64,000 bases of DNA from Shimia sp047124445 (GCF_047124445.1 NZ_CP138921.1:248001-312000); one strand, 5' to 3'; positions 26,142 to 35,491 are shown, counted from the stretch's first letter. Notes: generated by a model from the letters alone, not told the origin. Numbers and translations are program-made.

Positions 26142-27803
26142 TTAGCGTGTGGTTAATGCGCAGAGATCCGCGCGCCGGATCGGCTTGGCTAGGCAATGGT
26201 CAAAGCCTGCATCCAGATAGCTGGCGATGTGTTCCGGGAAGACATTGGCGGTGACGGCGACCATCCTGGGCTGGGCCGCATCGTCGTCTCTGGCGCGCAA
26301 TGTGCGGGCGATTTGGTCTCCGGTCATGTCAGGCATGCGGATGTCAATAAACAGGGCGTCAAAAGTCTCCGACAAAGCGGCCTGAAGAGCTGCGTTGCCG
26401 TTGGAGACGCAGACAACTTCCGCCCCCATGCTTTCGAGCATACGGGACAAAACCATGCGATTCACCGGGCTGTCGTCGGCGACAAGGGTGCGCTGACCCG
26501 CAAAGGCATTGGCCATTTTGGCATGGCGCAGGTCTTTTTCATTAACTTCGTGTGCCACGGGCATCGGCACCCAAGTTGTGAAGGTGGTGCCTTTGCCTGG
26601 CGCGCTGTCGACTTCGATCTGCCCCTGCATCAGGGTGATCAGACGTTGCACAATCGGTAGGCCCAGTCCCGTGCCGCCTTTGCGGCGGGCGACGGTGGTG
26701 TCGGCCTGCGCATAAGCGGAGAAGACTTCAGACAGTTGCTCGGCACTCATGCCGCAGCCGGAATCGGTGACCGTTGCGCTGATCGTATCCGGTTTGGCTT
26801 CCAAAGACACGTGAATGGTGCCGCTGTCAGTGAACTTCACCGCGTTGCTCAGCAGGTTGCCCAACACCTGGCGCAGGCGGAACTCGTCCCCCAGACGGGG
26901 GGCGCCGTTTTCGGTGTCGCTGGCCTCGACCACCAATTTGACCCCTTTGCACTCTGCCGAGGCGCGGTGCAGGGCGATCACATCCACCACAGCGGCGCGC
27001 AGATCAAACGGGCGTTTTTCCAGATCGAGTTTTCCGGCGTCGATTTTGCTGAGGTCAAGAGAATCGTTCAGCGTGCGCAGCAATCCCTGCGTGGAGCTGT
27101 CCATGGTTTGCAGCAGTTCTGGTATGGCGTCGCCCAGAGGAGCGTCCTCCAGTTCTGCTGAGAGTAGGTCCATAGATCCGATGATGCCGTTAAGAGGCGT
27201 GCGAATCTCATGGGCCATATGTGCGAGAAAGTCCTCGCGCGCGCGGGCAGCCTCCTCGGCCTCGGATTTTGCAATTTCGGCGGCGCGAAGCGCGTGCTTT
27301 AGCGCGATCTGCTCGTTCACGCACAGGGCAAGTTGGTGCAGCTTTTGCTGTTCCTCCCGGCTCCAATCGCGCGGTGTGTCGTCGATGGCGCATAAGGCGC
27401 CGATGCAGGTGCCGTCCGGTAGGCTGATCGGCATGCCGAGGTAGGCAATGATGTTGAGCGCATCCACTGCGCCATTGTGTTTGAGCACCGGATGTTCGCG
27501 CGCGTTTGCCACAACAAGTGGCTGGTCGCTGGCGCGGACGTGTTGGCAAAAAGAATGGCTGAGCGGGGTTTGACGCGCGGTGGCCCAGGGTTCCGGCAGG
27601 CCGAGATGGCTTTTGAAATACTGTCGGTCGCGGCTGGGTTGAACAATGGATACCATCGCCACCGGCACGTTCATCACAGTGCGGGTGAGGCAGGTCAGAT
27701 TGTCAAATGCCGACTCGAACTCTGCGTCGACAAGTCCGAGGTCCGTCAACAGCCCGTCATCTGCGGGTTTGGGATCAATTCTTGATGCCACCGAAGTGTT
27801 CAT
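26142..27803 (-). CDS. Hybrid sensor histidine kinase, GAF-HisKA-HATPase-REC
   Basis: A 553-residue soluble hybrid kinase. A GAF domain fills about residues 25-165 (GMPISLPDGTCIGALCAID). The HisKA helix-pair follows with FLAHMAHEIRTPLNG (phospho-accepting His near 198). A HATPase domain comes next (VLGNLLSNAVKF, VTDSGCGMS, GGTGLGLPIVQRL), then a receiver from about 435 to 550 with the acceptor Asp in ALFIDIRMPD. There is no membrane segment or output domain, so it senses a cytoplasmic signal and must pass phosphate to an unlinked partner. Start at ATG 27803; a GTG 12 bases upstream is possible. Confidence 0.93.
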   Translation of the reverse strand: MNTSVASRIDPKPADDGLLTDLGLVDAEFESAFDNLTCLTRTVMNVPVAMVSIVQPSRDRQYFKSHLGLPEPWATARQTPLSHSFCQHVRASDQPLVVANAREHPVLKHNGAVDALNIIAYLGMPISLPDGTCIGALCAIDDTPRDWSREEQQKLHQLALCVNEQIALKHALRAAEIAKSEAEEAARAREDFLAHMAHEIRTPLNGIIGSMDLLSAELEDAPLGDAIPELLQTMDSSTQGLLRTLNDSLDLSKIDAGKLDLEKRPFDLRAAVVDVIALHRASAECKGVKLVVEASDTENGAPRLGDEFRLRQVLGNLLSNAVKFTDSGTIHVSLEAKPDTISATVTDSGCGMSAEQLSEVFSAYAQADTTVARRKGGTGLGLPIVQRLITLMQGQIEVDSAPGKGTTFTTWVPMPVAHEVNEKDLRHAKMANAFAGQRTLVADDSPVNRMVLSRMLESMGAEVVCVSNGNAALQAALSETFDALFIDIRMPDMTGDQIARTLRARDDDAAQPRMVAVTANVFPEHIASYLDAGFDHCLAKPIRRADLCALTTR

Positions 27804-28173
27804 AGTCCAGCTCACTTGTTACCAATCAGAAGGGGCGCAGAAGTCATCGCTGCGAGATCTGCACCGTGATGTGGCCTGCCTGTCGACCAAAACACGGAAT
27901 GTAAAGTTCCCAAGCGAACGCAAAGAGCGCCCCTCCCAAGTTTGATCAAAAGGCAAAAGCGTTAACAGCGGCCTAATTTATCGTGTGCCATTGTAAATTC
28001 TTTTTCGCTTCGCGGGTGGGTTTGTAAATCTTCCGATTGGTGGCCAGGAGGTCAAGCCCATCTTGATCACGCTGCATGGCTTGCCTCGCCAGCCTGATTG
28101 GGCTAGCCCAAGGCAGATGTTTTGAGACGGCTGTTCCATACGTGGGCAGCCCAAGCCGAGAGAGTGAGTGCCG
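27804..28173. other. Divergent spacer between the histidine kinase gene and proS
   Basis: About 370 bases without a credible gene. A perfect 14-bp palindrome TTGGGCTAGCCCAA sits at 28098-28111, 62 bases before the proS start, and GGGCAGCCCAAG follows at 28144-28155, which can compete for pairing with its left arm. This could be a leader structure or a regulator site. I see no T-box-like features. Confidence 0.5.
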
Positions 28174-29526
28174 ATGCGCCTGTCCCGCTATTTTCTGCCT
28201 GTGCTGAAGGAAACCCCTGCAGATGCACAGATTGTCAGCCACCGTTTGATGCTGCGTGCAGGCATGATCAAACAGTCCAGCGCGGGGATTTATTCCTGGT
28301 TGCCGCTGGGCTTCAAAGTGCTGCGCAAAATCGAGAATATTGTGCACGAAGAGCAGATCCGCGCGGGCCACATTCCGATGCAGATGCCAACGCTGCAGTC
28401 GGCGGAGCTTTGGAAAGAGAGCGGGCGGTATGATGCCTACGGCGAAGAAATGCTGCGCATCAAGGATCGCCACGATCGGGACATGCTCTACACGCCCACC
28501 GCAGAAGAGCTAATCACCGATATTTTCCGCAGCAATGTCAGCTCTTACAAAGACTTGCCGCTGACCATGTATCAGATTCAGTGGAAATTCCGCGACGAGA
28601 TCCGTCCGCGTTTTGGTGTGATGCGGGGCCGCGAATTCTACATGAAAGACGGCTATAACTTCGATCTGAGCAAAGAAGACGCGCTGCACGCGTACAACCG
28701 CCACCTGGTGAGCTACCTGCGCACCTATGAACGTATGGGGCTTCAGGCGATCCCGATGCGCGCGGATGGTGGGCCTATTGGGGGCGACTATACCCATGAG
28801 TTCCTGGTGCTGGCCGAAACCGGTGAGTCGGAGGTGTTCTACGATTCCGCAGTAACTGACCTGACCTTTGGCGACCGCGAGATTGATTATGACAGCGTTG
28901 AGCAGTGTCAGGGCGTTTTGGAGGAGTTCACCACCAAATACGCACGCACTGATGAAACGCATGACGAAGCGTTGTTTAACGAGGTGCCTGAAGAGCGCCG
29001 TCGCACCGCGCGGGGCATCGAAGTCGGGCAGATCTTCTATTTTGGCACCAAGTACTCCGACGCGCTGGGCGCACAGGTGCAGACTGCCGAAGGTGAGAAA
29101 GTTTCTGTGCACATGGGCAGCCACGGCATTGGCGTGAGCCGTCTGTTGGGCGCGATCATCGAAGCCAACCACGACGACAACGGCATCATCTGGCCGGAAG
29201 GGGTCACCCCGTTCCACGCCGGTATTGTGAACCTGAAGCAAGGCGACGCGGAGGCCGATGCGGCTTGTGAGGCGCTGGAAAAGGCGCTGGTGGGCGCGGG
29301 GCTGGAGCCGCTGTATGACGACCGCAAAGAACGCGCGGGTGGAAAGTTTGCCACTATGGATCTGATTGGTCTGCCATGGCGCATCACCGTAGGTCCACGT
29401 GGGTTGAAAAACGGTGTCGTTGAGCTGACTAGCCGTCGGACGGGTGAAAGCGAAGAGCTGGCGCCAGAAGCGGCAGTGGCTAAGCTGATCGAGATCTATG
29501 CGGATCACCGCGTGACCGGTCTCTGA
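28174..29526 (+). CDS. proS: Prolyl-tRNA synthetase
   Basis: A 450-residue class II synthetase that charges tRNA-Pro. The start MRLSRYFLPVLKETPADAQ is typical; class II motifs appear as QIQWKFRDEIRPRFGVMRGREFYMKD (motif 2) and HMGSHGIGVSRLLGAI (motif 3). At 450 residues it lacks the roughly 180-residue editing insertion of E. coli ProRS, the form usual in alphaproteobacteria. ATG 28174 was preferred to GTG 28168. A strong terminator lies 31 bases after the stop. Confidence 0.97.
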   Translation: MRLSRYFLPVLKETPADAQIVSHRLMLRAGMIKQSSAGIYSWLPLGFKVLRKIENIVHEEQIRAGHIPMQMPTLQSAELWKESGRYDAYGEEMLRIKDRHDRDMLYTPTAEELITDIFRSNVSSYKDLPLTMYQIQWKFRDEIRPRFGVMRGREFYMKDGYNFDLSKEDALHAYNRHLVSYLRTYERMGLQAIPMRADGGPIGGDYTHEFLVLAETGESEVFYDSAVTDLTFGDREIDYDSVEQCQGVLEEFTTKYARTDETHDEALFNEVPEERRRTARGIEVGQIFYFGTKYSDALGAQVQTAEGEKVSVHMGSHGIGVSRLLGAIIEANHDDNGIIWPEGVTPFHAGIVNLKQGDAEADAACEALEKALVGAGLEPLYDDRKERAGGKFATMDLIGLPWRITVGPRGLKNGVVELTSRRTGESEELAPEAAVAKLIEIYADHRVTGL

Positions 29527-29557
29527 TCCAAGCGCTGCGACGGATTGAATATAGAAA

Positions 29558-29587
29558 GGCCCTCGCGACGTGCGAGGGCCTTTTTTG
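29558..29587 (+). terminator. Terminator after proS
   Basis: GGCCCTCGC (29558-29566), loop GACGT, GCGAGGGCC (29572-29580), then TTTTTTG. It is a textbook intrinsic terminator and reaches to two bases before the convergent gene. Confidence 0.93.
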
Positions 29588-29588
29588 T

Positions 29589-29999
29589 TTATGCGGCAAC
29601 GGTTTGCGCTGGCTCACGCACTGGCAGGGATTGCAGCACGGCAAATGTGAGCTCGATCACGAGGAAGCCCCAGATCAGCGGGCTGGCGCCGTTGAGCACA
29701 GCGTTCAGCATCCAGGCGGAGAACAGCCAGCGGCCGACGGCGTCGTAGCGGGCGAGTTGGGGATTGTTCAGGCGAAGGCGGACGACGGACCAGACGAACA
29801 CCACGGACCCCGTGAAGTTGGCAAAGAGAATGGCGTAGGTGTTGGGTTCCGGCAGCGGAGCAAGACCAGCGGCGGCATGGGCGCTGTTCATGGCGCTCCA
29901 GAACAGGCCGAGTGTCAACGGTGTCATATAGGGCCAGGTGATCAGCAGATCATACCAAGACGAAATCCGGTACAGGCGGTGAAAAGCGGTGGGTGACAT
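29589..29999 (-). CDS. Small integral membrane protein, function unknown
   Basis: A 136-residue protein with four probable helices: about 15-35 (DLLITWPYMTPLTLGLFWSA), 50-72 (YAILFANFTGSVVFVWSVV), 90-108 (WLFSAWMLNAVL) and 108-128 (PLIWGFLVIELTFAVL). It is convergent with proS and diverges from the MerR gene 74 bases away, so the MerR protein may control it. I do not recognise a named family. Confidence 0.72.
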   Translation of the reverse strand: MSPTAFHRLYRISSWYDLLITWPYMTPLTLGLFWSAMNSAHAAAGLAPLPEPNTYAILFANFTGSVVFVWSVVRLRLNNPQLARYDAVGRWLFSAWMLNAVLNGASPLIWGFLVIELTFAVLQSLPVREPAQTVAA

Positions 30000-30073
30000 G
30001 GTGCATCCTTTGTCAGTTGCGTTGGATGCGGGGAGGTGTAAACCTTGGAGTTAGGTCCAGGGTCAAGGAGAAA

Positions 30074-30463
30074 ATGATGCGGATTGGGGCGTTGGCCGAG
30101 GCGAGTGGCGTGAGCCGGGACACGTTGCGATATTATGAAAAACAAGGGCTTATCCGCGCGGACCGGTGGCCAAACGGCTATCGCGACTACCCCGAGGGCA
30201 TGGTCGAGATGGTGCGTCTGATCCGGCAGGGGCAGTCGTTGGGCTTTTCGCTTAAAGAGATCGGCGCCTTGGTGCAGGGGCTTGGCGGCGGGTTGTCGCA
30301 GGCCGAAGTGGAGAGCCTGTTGCGTGGCAAGCTGGCGGAGATTGATGCGCGGATGCAAGAACTTAGCAACCTGCGGGCGGTGGTGGCGCGGCGGTTGGCA
30401 GAGGCGTGCCCGTTGGGATTGGATGCGCCGGGATCGCTTGACCCTAAGCGGGTGGCCTCATAG
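30074..30463 (+). CDS. MerR-family transcriptional regulator
   Basis: A 129-residue MerR protein. The DNA-binding half is MRIGALAEASGVSRDTLRYYEKQGLI, with the wing RWPNGYRDYPEG, followed by a dimerisation coiled coil (EVESLLRGKLAEIDARMQELSNLRAVVARRL). A Cys in AEACPLG near the end resembles metal- or redox-sensing members, though one Cys is not proof. AAGGAG precedes two adjacent ATG codons (30074 and 30077); either could be the start. It lies divergent to a small membrane-protein gene and upstream of lol genes. Confidence 0.9.
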   Translation: MMRIGALAEASGVSRDTLRYYEKQGLIRADRWPNGYRDYPEGMVEMVRLIRQGQSLGFSLKEIGALVQGLGGGLSQAEVESLLRGKLAEIDARMQELSNLRAVVARRLAEACPLGLDAPGSLDPKRVAS

Positions 30464-30492
30464 GGTCGCGCCAACCAAGAACCGGAGCAGTT

Positions 30493-31779
30493 ATGGCAGG
30501 TCGTACAGCCCCTTTTTCCCGTTTTGAATGGATGATCGCCTGGCGCTATTTGCGCGCTCGCAAAGCTGAGGGCGGGGTCAGCACGATGACCTGGATCAGC
30601 CTGATTGGCATCACCTTGGCGGTGTTTGCCTTGATCGCCACTTTGGCCGTACGGGCGGGGTTTCGGTCTGAATTTGTCGGGACAATCTTGGGTGCAAATG
30701 CCCATGTAACCGTCTATCAGAGCGGAGAAATTTCCGAGACCGGTGTGATTGATCGCACCATCAAAGACTTTGATGTGATGGCGGCAAAGCTGCGCGATGT
30801 GCCTGGCGTGACGCGAGCAGCGCCGCTGGTTAAAGGGCAGGTCATGGGCAACCTGCGCAGTCGCAATGCCGGGGTCGAAGTCTTTGGCATGCGGGCGGAG
30901 GATTTGGCGGAGCTGCCGCGGATTGCGGACCCCACCACCAGTGACGGCGACATCGGGCGCTATAACGAAGGTATCGCAATTGGCTCTGGCGTGGCGCGCG
31001 AGCTGGGTGCGCGGGTAGGGGATCGCATCAAATTGATCTCGCCCAATGGGGTGAAAACCGCCTTTGGCACCTCACCTCGGATCAGCAGCTATGAGGTGGT
31101 CTACATCTTCTCAGCCGGGCGTTATGATATTGATCGCACACGGGTTTATCTGCCTTTCACCGAGGCGCAGCTGTTCTTTGATCGCGATGGCGTGGCCGAC
31201 GAAATCGAGGTCATGGTGGCGGAGCCCGAAAAGGTGGAGGCGCTGGCGGTGCCATTGATGATGGCGGCCGGGGATCGCGCGCTGGTATGGACTTGGAAAC
31301 AGGCGTCGGGCGGGTTTCTCAATGCGCTGGAAGTGGAGGACAATGTGATGTTTGTGATCCTCTCCATTCTGGTGCTGATCGCCACGATGAACATCGTTAG
31401 TGGCTTGATTATGTTGGTGAAAAACAAAGGACGTGACATTGGCATTCTGCGCACCATGGGGTTGACGGAAGGCTCTGTGCTGCGGGTGTTCTTTATCTGC
31501 GGGGCCTTCACCGGCGTGTTGGGCACGGTGTTTGGTGTGGCCTTGGGATGCCTGTTCGCGCTTTACATCGATCCTATTTTTTCCTTTGTAAACGTGCTCT
31601 TAGGCGGCGAGGCCTGGGACCCGTCGATCCGGGGCATCTATCGATTACCAGCGAAGTTGGAGTTTGGCGATGTGATGTCGGCCATGAGCCTGTCGCTTGG
31701 GCTGGCCTTTGTGGTGACAATTTTTCCGGCACGTCGGGCGGCGCGGATGAACCCTGTGGAGGCGCTGCGCTATGAATGA
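30493..31779 (+). CDS. Lipoprotein-releasing ABC transporter permease, LolC/LolE type
   Basis: A 428-residue permease with one N-terminal helix (MTWISLIGITLAVFALIATLAV), a periplasmic domain of about 210 residues, and three C-terminal helices (FVILSILVLIATMNIVSGLIML and beyond), ending ARRAARMNPVEALRYE. This is the MacB/LolCE fold that lifts mature lipoproteins from the inner membrane to LolA. Only one permease gene is present, as in many alphaproteobacteria where a single LolF-like protein replaces LolC and LolE. It overlaps lolD by eight bases. Confidence 0.93.
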   Translation: MAGRTAPFSRFEWMIAWRYLRARKAEGGVSTMTWISLIGITLAVFALIATLAVRAGFRSEFVGTILGANAHVTVYQSGEISETGVIDRTIKDFDVMAAKLRDVPGVTRAAPLVKGQVMGNLRSRNAGVEVFGMRAEDLAELPRIADPTTSDGDIGRYNEGIAIGSGVARELGARVGDRIKLISPNGVKTAFGTSPRISSYEVVYIFSAGRYDIDRTRVYLPFTEAQLFFDRDGVADEIEVMVAEPEKVEALAVPLMMAAGDRALVWTWKQASGGFLNALEVEDNVMFVILSILVLIATMNIVSGLIMLVKNKGRDIGILRTMGLTEGSVLRVFFICGAFTGVLGTVFGVALGCLFALYIDPIFSFVNVLLGGEAWDPSIRGIYRLPAKLEFGDVMSAMSLSLGLAFVVTIFPARRAARMNPVEALRYE

Positions 31780-32455
31780 TGTTGTGCTGAAGCTTAGTGG
31801 CGTAGAGAAGTTATATAACAAAGGCTTAGCGGGCGAGATCCATGTTTTGCGTGGGGCGGAACTCTCGCTGAAAGCCGGGGAAATGGTGGCGCTTGTAGCG
31901 CCGTCGGGTGCGGGGAAATCGACGCTTTTGCACATTGCGGGATTGCTGGATGAAGCGGGCAAAGGCAGCGTGGAAATTGGCGGGCAAATCCTGAGCGGAA
32001 AGTCGGATCGGCGGCGCACCAGAGCGCGGCGGGAGGACATTGGGTTCGTTTATCAGTTCCACCATTTGTTACCGGAATTCAGTGCCTTAGAGAATATTGC
32101 GCTGCCGCAGATGGCCAATGGGGTGAGCAAATCCGATGCTGAAAAGCGCGGCAAGGAGTTGTTGCAATCCGTGGGAGTGGCGCATCGCGCGAAACACCGG
32201 CCTGCGGAGTTGTCTGGTGGGGAGCAGCAGAGGGTGGCGTTTTGTCGGGCTTTGGCCAATAAGCCACGGATTTTGTTGGCAGATGAGCCGACGGGTAATC
32301 TCGATCCGGCGACCAGCGATCAGGTGTTTGACGCGCTGATGACGCTGGTGCGGGAGACCGGATTGGCAGCCTTGGTGGCGACCCATAATATGGAGTTGGC
32401 GGCGCGGATGGATCGGGTTGTGCGACTGGAAAACGGGGTTTTGGTGGACGGCTAA
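31772..32455 (+). CDS. lolD: Lipoprotein-releasing system ATPase LolD
   Basis: A 227-residue ABC ATPase. Walker A is APSGAGKSTLLHIAGLLD near residues 42-52, signature LSGGEQQRVAFCRAL, Walker B ILLADEPTGNLDP. The VYQFHHLLPEFSALENIALP segment after the Q-loop is typical of LolD. It powers lipoprotein extraction together with the overlapping permease gene. Confidence 0.95.
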   Translation: MNDVVLKLSGVEKLYNKGLAGEIHVLRGAELSLKAGEMVALVAPSGAGKSTLLHIAGLLDEAGKGSVEIGGQILSGKSDRRRTRARREDIGFVYQFHHLLPEFSALENIALPQMANGVSKSDAEKRGKELLQSVGVAHRAKHRPAELSGGEQQRVAFCRALANKPRILLADEPTGNLDPATSDQVFDALMTLVRETGLAALVATHNMELAARMDRVVRLENGVLVDG

Positions 32456-32643
32456 GCCCGCCCTGTTGCGCAAGATGTTAACGCCACAAAGCGCGCCAAA
32501 TTCACGTCGGTATTCTGTCGGTATCGCGGCTGTTTCGCGGTGGTGGGGCTTTTGTGGTGCCATCAAAGGTAACCACAAGGTGCGCAGGTGTTGCATGGGG
32601 GCAAAGCGCTTGCATCTGTGCGTGGGACGGGCAAGCTGACCTC

Positions 32644-33675
32644 ATGACAAACGGGACATCGGTTCAGGAAGATCAGACGCGGGCGGCAGAGCGCCGTGCC
32701 AAAGGTGAATTTGTGCGCGGGGTGAGCGGGTTTCGCCATGCGATTGGCGATCCGGGGTTTCCGCCCGAGCCGGGGCGGTATCATTTGTTCGTGGCGTTGA
32801 ACTGCCCCTGGTGCCACCGGGTGACGCTGGCGCGGGCCGTGCTGGGCCTGGAAAGTAGCATCAGCATGGATGTGGCCTTTCCCAATCGCACCGGAGAGGA
32901 CGATGTGGTTGGGCCAAACCTTTGGGAGTTTGACCCCAGCCGGGTGGCCACGCTGACCGAGAGCACGTTGCCGGAATGCACCGATGAGACTGGGACCGGA
33001 TTGGGGCTGCGGCTGGCCAAGGAGATTTACCAGCGCGAAGGCTCTGAGGAGCAGTCGGTGCCGATCCTCTATGACAAGGTTTCGGGGCGGATTGTGAACA
33101 ACGAAAGCGCGGAGATTTTGCGCATGTTAGACCGCCATGCGGCAGCGCTTGGCAGCACCGTACCGGACAGCGCGCGGGTGCGGTTGGTGCCGGAGGACGC
33201 CGGGATGGTGGCGACCGTTGATGCGCTCAACGCGCAGATTTATGTGGCGATCAACAATGGCGCCTATAAAGCGGGGTTCTCGTCTGATCAAACTGCCTAT
33301 GCGCAGGCGTTTGAAGCCTACTTTGCGGCTTTGGAGGCGTTGGAGGTTTTGTTGTCAGATGGGCGGGCATTTTTGGCAGGGAACGCGTTCACCGAGGCGG
33401 ACCTGCGGTTGTTCCCGACGCTCTATCGGCATGACCCGGTGTACTATGTGCGCATGAAGCTGAACGGGGCGCGGATTTTGGACTATCCACATCTGTGGCG
33501 TTGGCTGTGTCGAGTCTATGCGATGGACGGTGTCGCTGCGGCTGGGTCGTTGGTGCATTGCCGTCAGGGCTATTTTGGCCGGTCCTGGAATGGGGTTGTG
33601 CCCTTGGGGCCGGTGAAGCCGATGGCCTATCCAGAGGCCTATCGGCATCCGGAGTTGGCGGATCAGGGCACGTAG
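32644..33675 (+). CDS. Glutathionyl-hydroquinone reductase-like GST (ECM4/YqjG family)
   Basis: A 343-residue protein of the Xi-class GST family. The thioredoxin-fold half carries FVALNCPWCHRVTLARAVLGLE with catalytic Cys near residue 54. SVPILYDKVSGRIVNNESAEILRML holds the conserved glutathione-binding Glu-Ser pair. The helical half contains NNGAYKAGFSSDQTAYAQAF and LRLFPTLYRHDPVYYVRMKLN, a hallmark of glutathionyl-hydroquinone reductases, which regenerate hydroquinones from glutathione adducts. The chosen ATG avoids a long unlikely N-terminal extension. The 3' end overlaps the convergent thioesterase gene by 13 bases. Confidence 0.92.
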   Translation: MTNGTSVQEDQTRAAERRAKGEFVRGVSGFRHAIGDPGFPPEPGRYHLFVALNCPWCHRVTLARAVLGLESSISMDVAFPNRTGEDDVVGPNLWEFDPSRVATLTESTLPECTDETGTGLGLRLAKEIYQREGSEEQSVPILYDKVSGRIVNNESAEILRMLDRHAAALGSTVPDSARVRLVPEDAGMVATVDALNAQIYVAINNGAYKAGFSSDQTAYAQAFEAYFAALEALEVLLSDGRAFLAGNAFTEADLRLFPTLYRHDPVYYVRMKLNGARILDYPHLWRWLCRVYAMDGVAAAGSLVHCRQGYFGRSWNGVVPLGPVKPMAYPEAYRHPELADQGT

Positions 33676-34073
33676 AAGGTTGCCGTGGCGGTGGCGACCG
33701 CTTTGTCCGCGGGCAGGGCGGTCATGGTGGCACGGGCGAAGATCAGCGCTTTGCCGGCGCGGACGATCTCTGCGTCACAACGGATCAGATCGCCGGTGCC
33801 GGGGCGCAGGAATTGGATGTCGAGATTGGTGGTGGCGACCGGCGTGAAGGCGTCGAGGTGTCCGAAGCAGGCAAACACCATGGCGGTGTCGGCCATCGCC
33901 GCGAGCGCCTGACCGGATATGATGCCGCCAATGCGGGTGAGCTCTGCGGTGATCGGCATGGTGAGCGTGGCACCGGTTGGCGAAATCTCTGTAATGGTGA
34001 GGTCAAGCGCCTGCACCCAAGGGGCGAAGCCTTTGGCAAGCATGGCTTGGGCGTCGGTTGCTGTGAGAGGCAT
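33663..34073 (-). CDS. PaaI-family hotdog thioesterase
   Basis: A 136-residue single hotdog-domain protein. ELTRIGGIISGQALAAMADTAMVFACFG is the long central helix with its Gly-rich entry. ATTNLDIQFLRPGTGDLIRCDAEIVRAGKALIFARATM forms the substrate-side strands. It should hydrolyse an acyl-CoA thioester; substrate unknown. It is convergent with the GST gene and may share a transcript with the peptidase gene behind it. Confidence 0.88.
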   Translation of the reverse strand: MPLTATDAQAMLAKGFAPWVQALDLTITEISPTGATLTMPITAELTRIGGIISGQALAAMADTAMVFACFGHLDAFTPVATTNLDIQFLRPGTGDLIRCDAEIVRAGKALIFARATMTALPADKAVATATATFYVP

Positions 34074-34082
34074 GGGCGGCGT

Positions 34083-34709
34083 CTATTTTGGTGGCTTGGA
34101 GAATACTGCGGTACGGTGTGGGCCAAACCTGTGATTGTGCCAATTGCTGCGCATTTGATCATACGTCAATTGGCGGGCGCGAGAGGGCGCCATATTAGGG
34201 TCCCTTACAAAAACGACCTGTTTGGCGTCGTCAAATCCAATTAAAACAAAGGTATGGCCTGGTCCTTGATGGACATCGATCATGACGGGGCGGCCCTTTT
34301 TTAGGCTGCGTTTAATATCTGCGAGGCCTTTGTTGAAGCCCGCGTTTGTCTTGGGGTAACTTCGGATATCCCAACGGTGACCCAAGGTGCGTAGACCTTT
34401 TTGCAAGTCTACAAAATAGGTAAATGTCCAATTTTGTTTGTCTTTGGGCTTATGGGATTCCGCGCGGTTCTTGATTTCTGTCTGGGACGTTGGTTGTCCG
34501 TAGTAACCGAGGATCATACTTGCCGAGCTGGGTACACAGTAGTCTGGTTTTTGGCGAACATGCGGGACGTCCAAGAGGACCAGTGTTTGCGTGATCGTCG
34601 GCGACGGGAGTTTTCGTTTGGGGATTTCGCCTGTTCGTGCACCAAGCTCCGCGTTGGCCCAGCTTGCGCTGAGTGCCAAAAGGAAGATGAGAATTGGCCG
34701 GCAGCCCAT
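34083..34709 (-). CDS. Exported C39-like cysteine peptidase
   Basis: A 208-residue papain-fold protein with signal peptide MGCRPILIFLLALSASWANA. Cys58 in KPDYCVPSSASMILGYYG, His152 in GPGHTFVLIGFDD and Asp170/Asn172 in VRDPN make a plausible catalytic set of the Peptidase_C39_2 type. No ABC exporter is attached or nearby, so it is not a bacteriocin-leader processing transporter. Start 34709 has GGGGGAG upstream; the earlier start at 34730 would spoil the signal peptide. GC content is visibly lower than in neighbours, hinting at acquisition. Target unknown. Confidence 0.8.
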   Translation of the reverse strand: MGCRPILIFLLALSASWANAELGARTGEIPKRKLPSPTITQTLVLLDVPHVRQKPDYCVPSSASMILGYYGQPTSQTEIKNRAESHKPKDKQNWTFTYFVDLQKGLRTLGHRWDIRSYPKTNAGFNKGLADIKRSLKKGRPVMIDVHQGPGHTFVLIGFDDAKQVVFVRDPNMAPSRARQLTYDQMRSNWHNHRFGPHRTAVFSKPPK

Positions 34710-34807
34710 GTGCGGTCTCCCCCGTAACAATACCTTGTCAGGGTGGCGCGAAACCGTTGTTGGGTCAATTGGCGTTGTTGGGATGTTGGCGTGGGGGCTG
34801 GGAAAGG

Positions 34808-35347
34808 CTACCAGAACTGTGGATCGTTGAGCGCGGCGACGCAGCTTGGGGTGCCTTTCAGTGGCGTGAGCGGGGCGTCGGTGAGGGATTGGCCGATCCA
34901 GCGGTGCGGGAAGCTGAGTGGCTGCGGGGCAGGGGCGGTGTCTTCCGTGAGGGGCTCAAAGCCGGTTTTGCCGTAGAACACCGGGCTGCCGTAGGTGATC
35001 GCCACCTCTGCGCCTTGGTCGCGTAGGGTGGCGAGGGCGTGGGTGATGAGTGCTTGGCCAATGCCTTCGCCGTGGCGCTGGGTGGTGACGGCCATCGGAG
35101 AGAGCAGCACCACGCGGCGCGGGTCTTCGGAATAGGGCAGCGGGGAGAACAGCACGGCGGCCACGAGGGTGCCGTTGTCTGTGGCGGTGAAGACCTGGGT
35201 GCCGGCGGCGGCGCGGTCTCGCAAGAGATTTGTGACCAGATCGCCGATCAGCGCGCCTTCGGCTTCGCCTTCAGAGGCGGCAAAGGTTGCTGCGAAGAGT
35301 TTGATAACGGCGTCGGCATCGGGCGTGAGGTCTTCGGCGTAGATCAT
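34808..35347 (-). CDS. GNAT-family N-acetyltransferase
   Basis: A 179-residue acetyltransferase: MIYAEDLTPDADAVIKLFAATFAASEGEAEG at the start, VVLLSPMAVTTQRHGEGIGQALITHALATLRDQG as the acetyl-CoA loop, and VFYGKTGFEPL near the end. This matches the YhbS-like branch of GNAT enzymes, for which substrates are poorly defined. AGGAGAG lies before ATG 35347, so I dropped the 12-codon upstream extension. Confidence 0.88.
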   Translation of the reverse strand: MIYAEDLTPDADAVIKLFAATFAASEGEAEGALIGDLVTNLLRDRAAAGTQVFTATDNGTLVAAVLFSPLPYSEDPRRVVLLSPMAVTTQRHGEGIGQALITHALATLRDQGAEVAITYGSPVFYGKTGFEPLTEDTAPAPQPLSFPHRWIGQSLTDAPLTPLKGTPSCVAALNDPQFW

Positions 35348-35491
35348 GGGAGCTCTCCTTGCGGCACGGCACGGTTGTGTCACGCGCTATGATCCGGATC
35401 AAGGCAAGTGGGGGCTTCATATGGCAGACTTGGCGCAGTGGGGGCGAGCAACGCGGGCCAGCGGTCCGCTGTAGCAGAGGAGGACGTTGTG

